Shown: in pieces, positions 59,626 through 64,000 of the stretch
How the letters are laid out: each line of letters opens with the position of its first letter
Position numbering within the stretch: position 1 is the stretch's first letter
Origin: Paenibacillus aestuarii
Lineage (GTDB): Bacteria; Bacillota; Bacilli; Paenibacillales; NBRC-103111
Direction of reading: 5' to 3'
DNA: 64,000 bases
NCBI RefSeq assembly: GCF_027789125.1
Contig: NZ_JAQFVF010000048.1
Span: 24,507-88,506, forward strand
Program-made: the position numbers and the translations under genes
The notes under the pieces: model-generated
The model's database searches: none
Told to the model about the DNA's origin: nothing
The model's input: the letters and a program-made list of their open reading frames with translations, nothing else

Positions 59626-62490
59626 ATGAAATTTGCAGTTTTGGATTTTGAAACGACAGGAAGCGGGCAAGCCGATGAGATCATTCAAGTCGGGCTTGTA
59701 ATTATAGATCAATTTCAAATTGTCGACAGGTATACTTCCCTGGTAAATCCAGGTATGGGTATACCTTCTTCTATTACAACGTTAACGGGCATTACCGATG
59801 AAATGGTCAAAGATGCGCCTGCACTGGATCAGGTCATGTCGGACATGTTTCCTTTATTGTTCGACTGTGTGCTGGTAGGTCATCATGTACCGTTTGATCT
59901 TTCTTTTCTACAAAGAGGGTTGACGAAAACAGGCTATCCGCCATTCTCCGGACGTGTGCTGGATACGATGGATATGCTGCGCATGTTATTCCCATCTATC
60001 TCCAGTTTGCAGCTGAGCATGGTAGCCAGTCTGTTTGGCATAGACCATGAGCGGCCGCATCAAGCGGACAGCGATGCCGAAGTGACTGCTCTCATCTGGA
60101 TCATATGCATGGAGCGGCTGCTTGGTTTGCCACTGCTCACGGTGCAGCGATTGAGTCACATTTTCGAAAGCTCAGCGGGCGATTTAGGCTGGTTTTTAGA
60201 CGAAATCCGGATGTTCAAAGAATCGGAGACCGGTGTTGATGCCGATGCGCACCGCTATTTCCGCCAATTTACGATCAATGTGAACGATTGGGGCGAAGAT
60301 GAGGAAGTTCGCGACGAAGAGGCGAGTCTACAGCTTGGCGCTACATTTGAGGATTTCCAGGAAGGACTGAAAGCGCAGCTGCGGCAAAAATTCGTCGACT
60401 TCGAGGAGCGAGAATCGCAGGATATGATGATTCGCGAGGTGGAGCAGTCGCTCCGCACGGATCAGCATTTGATGATTGAGGCGGGCACCGGCACCGGCAA
60501 GTCGCTGGGGTACTTGATACCCGCGTTATACTACGGAATCAGACATGAAAAGAAAATCGTCGTTTCCACGCATACGATTAACTTGCAGGAGCAGCTGCGC
60601 GAACGGGATATTCCTTTGCTTAAGGAAATATTTCCTGTCGATTTCAAAGCAGCTGTGTTGAAAGGTAGAAGCCATTATTTATGCCTGCGCAAGTTTGAGA
60701 CGAAGCTGACCACACGCGATTATGAGAATGGCAAAGATGATCCGGTAACGGCGGCGCAAATGGTCGTATGGCTGGGCGAGACGGAGCACGGCGATGAGGA
60801 AGAGCTGCATTTTGGCAATAAAGGCGCGCAGTTCTGGTATTCGGTGGCGAGCGACACCGACTCGTGTCTCAACCGGATGTGTCCATGGTTCAAAAAATGC
60901 TTCTACCACCGAGCCCGTAATGACGCCAATACGGCGGATTTAATTATTACGAATCATTCCATGCTGTTCACGGACATGAAGGCGGAGAACCGCTTGCTGC
61001 CGGCCTACAAACAGCTGGTTATCGACGAGGCGCATCATTTTGAAGAGGTGGCGAGCAAGCATCTAGGGATCGAACTGCACGCGGCCGCGCTGTATAACAC
61101 GCTGCAGTGGCTGTTCAAGGATCAGCGCAGCGGCCAGCTGCCGATGCTGCGGTTTCGTTTGAACAAGAATGACGATCATCCCGAGCGCGTTGAAGCGTGG
61201 AGTGCGGTGATCGACGGTACGTTCCCGAAGCTGCTTCAGATCAAAGAGGACTGGGATCGGCTAAGCGAAGGGCTCTATGAGCTGTTGTCTTCACGCAGCG
61301 ACCCTTCGCAATCGGAAAATTCGCAGTACGTGCTGCGGGTGAAACCAGATGAGCTGCCTAGCCACTGGAATGAGCTGCTGATGATGGAAGATAACATTTA
61401 TTTGAACATGAGCAGTGTGCTTCGCGGACTAGATAAGCTTTTGAATGAAATCAAGGATATGCAGGACGTGTTTGAAGTCCAAGGTCTTGTCACCGATTTG
61501 AACGGGACCGTGAAGGAACTGTACGAACACCGGGATGCGCTTCATTTTTTCATGAAGATGGCTGATGATGGGTATGTTTATTGGATGGAGGCAGGCACTT
61601 ACGCCAAAGCGAGATCGCTTCAGCTGATCAGTGTGCCGACAGATGTCAGCCCGCTGCTGCAGCAGCATTTTTTTGAGGTAAAAGATAGTATTGTTTTGAC
61701 TTCGGCGACGTTGTCCGTAAATAAATCGTTCCAATACTCGGCGGAGCAGCTTGGGCTTCACATTCCCGCCGATGAGGAGTCCGGTAAGCTCAAGACCGTT
61801 CAGCTGCCTTCGCCGTTTAATTACCGCGAGCAAGCGCTGGTCGTCATTCCCAGAGATTTTCCAACGATCAAAGGCGCTGCCGGCGATCCGGTGTTCATTC
61901 AGGCATTGGTTCAGTCGCTTAGCGAGGTGGCGGTGGTGACGCAAGGGCGGATGCTGATTCTTTGCACATCCAACCGTATGCTCAAGCAGGTTCATGCCGG
62001 GCTGAAGGAATTGTTGAAGCCGCAAGGCATTACGGTGCTTGGCCAGGGCGTTGACAGCAGCAATCGCAGCAAGCTTACCCGTATGTTCCAGGATAATAAT
62101 AAGTGCGTGCTGCTTGGAACGAGCTCCTTCTGGGAAGGCGTGGATATTCCAGGCGATGCGCTGAGCTGCCTGGCGATTATCCGCTTGCCGTTTCAGCCGC
62201 CGAACCATCCGCTGGTCGAGGCCAAGTGCGAAAATATTAAGAAGCGCAATGAAAATCCTTTTATGAAGTTTTCGGTACCGCAGGCTGTAATCCGCTTTAA
62301 GCAAGGATTTGGCCGGCTCGTTCGGAGATCGTCGGATAAGGGGATCGTAATTATTTACGATACGCGTGTCATTGATACCTATTATGGCAAGCACTTCTTA
62401 TATTCGCTGCCTGGTCCGAAAATCGAACATATGACAACGGAGCAGATGCTGCCGCGAATCCACGAGTGGATGGGAGTGTTGCAGCCATGA
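59626..62490 (+). CDS. dinG: DinG-type helicase with N-terminal DnaQ exonuclease domain
   Basis: 954 residues. N-terminal 3'-5' exonuclease domain opens AVLDFETTGSG (D7/E9) and continues with VGHHVPFDLSFL and HQADSDAEVTALI. The XPD-like helicase has P-loop EAGTGTGKS (near 285) and DEAH box VIDEAHHFEE. Four cysteines lie between them in the order expected for an Fe-S cluster (about 352, 413, 418, 424). I chose ATG 59626 because it gives the family N-terminus; ATG 59584 is possible. Overlaps rex by 4 bp. Confidence 0.94.
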   Translation: MKFAVLDFETTGSGQADEIIQVGLVIIDQFQIVDRYTSLVNPGMGIPSSITTLTGITDEMVKDAPALDQVMSDMFPLLFDCVLVGHHVPFDLSFLQRGLTKTGYPPFSGRVLDTMDMLRMLFPSISSLQLSMVASLFGIDHERPHQADSDAEVTALIWIICMERLLGLPLLTVQRLSHIFESSAGDLGWFLDEIRMFKESETGVDADAHRYFRQFTINVNDWGEDEEVRDEEASLQLGATFEDFQEGLKAQLRQKFVDFEERESQDMMIREVEQSLRTDQHLMIEAGTGTGKSLGYLIPALYYGIRHEKKIVVSTHTINLQEQLRERDIPLLKEIFPVDFKAAVLKGRSHYLCLRKFETKLTTRDYENGKDDPVTAAQMVVWLGETEHGDEEELHFGNKGAQFWYSVASDTDSCLNRMCPWFKKCFYHRARNDANTADLIITNHSMLFTDMKAENRLLPAYKQLVIDEAHHFEEVASKHLGIELHAAALYNTLQWLFKDQRSGQLPMLRFRLNKNDDHPERVEAWSAVIDGTFPKLLQIKEDWDRLSEGLYELLSSRSDPSQSENSQYVLRVKPDELPSHWNELLMMEDNIYLNMSSVLRGLDKLLNEIKDMQDVFEVQGLVTDLNGTVKELYEHRDALHFFMKMADDGYVYWMEAGTYAKARSLQLISVPTDVSPLLQQHFFEVKDSIVLTSATLSVNKSFQYSAEQLGLHIPADEESGKLKTVQLPSPFNYREQALVVIPRDFPTIKGAAGDPVFIQALVQSLSEVAVVTQGRMLILCTSNRMLKQVHAGLKELLKPQGITVLGQGVDSSNRSKLTRMFQDNNKCVLLGTSSFWEGVDIPGDALSCLAIIRLPFQPPNHPLVEAKCENIKKRNENPFMKFSVPQAVIRFKQGFGRLVRRSSDKGIVIIYDTRVIDTYYGKHFLYSLPGPKIEHMTTEQMLPRIHEWMGVLQP

Positions 62491-63107
62491 AAACGCAGAA
62501 AATATCCGAAGCGGTCGTCCGCCGTCTGCCGATCTACCTGCGGTTTTTGAACGATTTGGCGATGAAAAATATAATGACCGTTTCTTCGCAGGATTTGGGC
62601 CAGAAGCTGGATCTGAACCCTGCGCAGATTCGTAAAGATCTCGCTTATTTTGGCGAGTTCGGGAAGAAGGGTATCGGCTATGACGTTGCCTATCTGATCG
62701 AAAAGATCAGGCAAATTTTGAAGCTGGACCGGCATATTTCTGTGGCGCTTGTTGGAGCGGGTAATCTGGGGCGGGCACTATGCAATTATAATACGTACTT
62801 GCGAAATGATATGAAGATTGTCGCCGTGTTTGATGCCATGCCGAGCAAAGCGGGGGAGACGATCAATAACTTGACCGTTCAGCCGATGCAGGAGATGAAG
62901 GCTACGTTATCGCAGCTGGGCGTTCGCATCGGGATTATTACAGTGCCGGCGATGGAAGCCCAGAATGTGGCGAACCAATTCGTGTCCTGCGGGATCGAGG
63001 CGATTCTGAACTTTGCGCCGGTCGTGATCAAGGTGCCGCCGGAGGTTCGCGTGCATCATGCGGATTTTACGACGGAGCTGCAGAGCTTGGCGTATTATTT
63101 GGATTAG
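62487..63107 (+). CDS. rex: Redox-sensing transcriptional repressor Rex
   Basis: Senses the NADH/NAD+ ratio and represses respiration and fermentation genes. 206 residues. N-terminal winged helix with VSSQDLGQKLDLNPAQIRKDLAYFGEFGKKGIGY (recognition helix), then Rossmann domain GAGNLG at residues 90-95. ATG overlaps the dinG stop (ATGA). Candidate target genes in the window would be qcrABC, but I found no clean Rex box there. Confidence 0.97.
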   Translation: MKTQKISEAVVRRLPIYLRFLNDLAMKNIMTVSSQDLGQKLDLNPAQIRKDLAYFGEFGKKGIGYDVAYLIEKIRQILKLDRHISVALVGAGNLGRALCNYNTYLRNDMKIVAVFDAMPSKAGETINNLTVQPMQEMKATLSQLGVRIGIITVPAMEAQNVANQFVSCGIEAILNFAPVVIKVPPEVRVHHADFTTELQSLAYYLD

Positions 63108-63110
63108 TCA

Positions 63111-63155
63111 AAAGCTATATCTTAGCCGTGAATTCGGCTGGGGTATAGCTTTTTT
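63111..63155 (+). terminator. Intrinsic terminator after rex
   Basis: AAAGCTATA ... TATAGCTTT outer stem with inner TAGCCG / CGGCTG, followed by T-run. Confidence 0.92.
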
Positions 63156-63182
63156 GGTTGGTGCTGGCTTAGTATGCTCGAA

Positions 63183-63300
63183 TAGCCGCTGTAGTCCGAA
63201 AAAGCCCACTTGCAGCAGGACTCGGGGCGGGTGAGTGTGCTGTAGTCCGATTTTGCCGAACTACAGCATGGAGATTGGGTGCCAGCGTGCGGAAAACCTG
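63183..63300 (+). repeat. Repeat module A, copy 1
   Basis: 118 bp, repeated at 63751-63868 with three substitutions. It contains a palindrome TGCTGTAGT...ACTACAGCA (63238-63268, 9-bp arms plus an inner CG/CG). Confidence 0.93.
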
Positions 63301-63680
63301 CTCCAATTGGGAAAAATCGGACTAGAGCGTGGGAAAGTGCTGAGGAGGTTGCTCCAATTGGGCAAAACCGGACTGCAGCGTGGGAAAGCGCAGAGGAGGC
63401 TGCTCCAATTGGGCAAAACCGGACTAGAGCGTGGAAAGTGCAGCGGAGGTTGCTCCAATTGGACAAAACCGGACTAGAGCGTGGGAAAGCGCAGAGGAGG
63501 TTGCTCCAATTGGACAAAACCTTACTAGAGCGTGGGAAAGCGCAGAGGAGGTTGCTCCAATTGGACAAAACCGGACTAGAGCGTGGAAGAGCGGCGAAGG
63601 CTGCTCCAATTGGACAAAACTGGACTGAACCGGACTAGAGCGTGGAAAGTGCGGCGAAGGCTGCTCAGGTGGGCGAAACT
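63301..63680 (+). repeat. Tandem array of module B, about 51-bp period
   Basis: Seven near-identical units start with CTCCAATTGG at 63301, 63352, 63403, 63453, 63504, 63555 and 63604, with spacings 51, 51, 50, 51, 51 and 49 bp; the seventh has about 10 extra bp, and a degenerate start follows at 63664. Units carry CCAATTGG (a palindrome), CAAAACCGGACTAGAGCGTGG and GAGGAGG. Indels break any common frame, so it is not a protein repeat. Confidence 0.93.
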
Positions 63681-63743
63681 GGACTAACAGTCGTGCTCGG
63701 AGCTTTTGGAGTAGCTAATGCAACCCGTCCTCCTATTCTCACA
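63681..63743 (+). repeat. Repeat module C, copy 1
   Basis: 63 bp beginning GGACTAACAGTCGTGC and ending CCTCCTATTCTCACA; identical to 63938-64000 as far as I can read. Confidence 0.93.
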
Positions 63744-63750
63744 CCATACA

Positions 63751-63868
63751 TAGCCGCTGTAGTCCGAAAAAGCCCACTTGCAGCAGGGCTCGGGGCGGAT
63801 GAGTGTGCTGTAGTCCGATTTTGCCGAACTACAGCATGGAGATTGGGTGCCAGCGTGCGGAAACCCTG
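63751..63868 (+). repeat. Repeat module A, copy 2
   Basis: 118 bp, three differences from copy 1. The palindrome is at 63806-63836. Confidence 0.93.
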
Positions 63869-63937
63869 CTCCAATTGGGCAAAACCGGACTGCAGCGTGG
63901 GAAAACGCTGAGGAGGCTGCTCCAATTGGGCAAAACC
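63869..63937 (+). repeat. Module B, second array (one full and one partial unit)
   Basis: Units start at 63869 (51 bp) and 63920, the latter running into module C after CCGGACTA, exactly as the last unit of the first array does. Confidence 0.9.
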
Positions 63938-64000
63938 GGACTAACAGTCGTGCTCGGAGCTTTTGGAGTAGCTAATGCAACCCGTCCTCCTATTCTCACA
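63938..64000 (+). repeat. Repeat module C, copy 2, at the window end
   Basis: 63 bp direct copy of 63681-63743; the repeat probably continues beyond the window. Confidence 0.9.

Noticed and set aside
63279..63638. Reading frames of 60-150 residues through the 51-bp repeats on both strands
   Set aside because: A 51-bp period is 17 codons, so any frame without a stop in one unit stays open; 49-, 50- and 60-bp units shift the frame, several frames on both strands are equally open, and no ribosome sites are present.
63301..63680. CRISPR-like array
   Set aside because: Repeats are adjacent and nearly identical over their full length; there are no unique spacers and no cas genes.

Overview
The window is about 64 kb of a low-to-mid GC, endospore-forming Bacillota chromosome, most likely a Paenibacillus-type member of the Bacillales. 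The evidence is gene content and order: the run from ypeB to dinG follows the Bacillus subtilis order (ypeB, ypfA, ypfB, cmk, ypfD, fni, yphA, der, gpsA, yphE, yphF, spoIVA, hup, mtrB, hepS-menG-hepT, ndk, cheR, the aro/trp supraoperon, hisC, tyrA, ypiF, qcrABC, ypjABCD, dapB, mgsA, bshB1, bshA, cca, birA, panBCD, dinG). It also carries spore genes, bacillithiol genes and a TRAP-regulated trp operon. Nearly all genes are on the + strand; only the ypjC-like YitT gene is on the - strand.

Layout: 0-16 kb holds spore germination and spore envelope genes (ypeB, YIEGIA gene, spoVIF-like, spoIVA), translation and nucleotide genes (cmk, ypfD, der), lipid genes (plsC, plsY, gpsA, fni) and hup. 16-25 kb holds tRNA-Pro, a PAP2 protein, mtrB (TRAP), a menaquinone cluster (hepS, menG, UbiA-like prenyltransferase, ubiX, mqnA, hepT), ndk and cheR. 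25-37 kb is the chorismate/tryptophan/tyrosine supraoperon with a TRAP-type leader. 37-45 kb is a more variable stretch: a polysaccharide deacetylase, a 1.4 kb gene-poor region, an ECF sigma/anti-sigma pair, a phosphatase, an LCP protein and unknown genes. 45-63 kb holds qcrABC, ypjA-D, dapB, mgsA, bacillithiol genes, cca, birA, panBCD with a structured leader, dinG and rex. 63.1-64 kb is a complex non-coding tandem repeat running off the end of the window.

How it fits together: MtrB made at 17.8 kb should bind the trp leader at 28.4 kb, which has exactly eleven NAG triplets at a strict 5-nt period, one per subunit of the TRAP ring. The aro genes feed chorismate to trp, to tyrA and, through MqnA, apparently to menaquinone by the futalosine route. 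The menaquinone is the electron donor for QcrABC, and Rex (last gene) is the usual NADH-sensing regulator of respiration.

The strongest candidates for something undescribed are: (1) at 38.21-38.34 kb, a consensus sigma-A promoter with one perfect CcpA cre box in its spacer and a near-perfect one 31 bp upstream, driving a short (about 74 nt) C-rich RNA that ends in a strong terminator; (2) the A-B-C higher-order repeat at 63.18-64.0 kb; (3) the panB leader with mutually exclusive pairings before a terminator; and (4) two genes whose Shine-Dalgarno sequence lies inside a near-perfect hairpin (18.07 and 48.01 kb). All database-dependent statements are from memory of families, not from searches.
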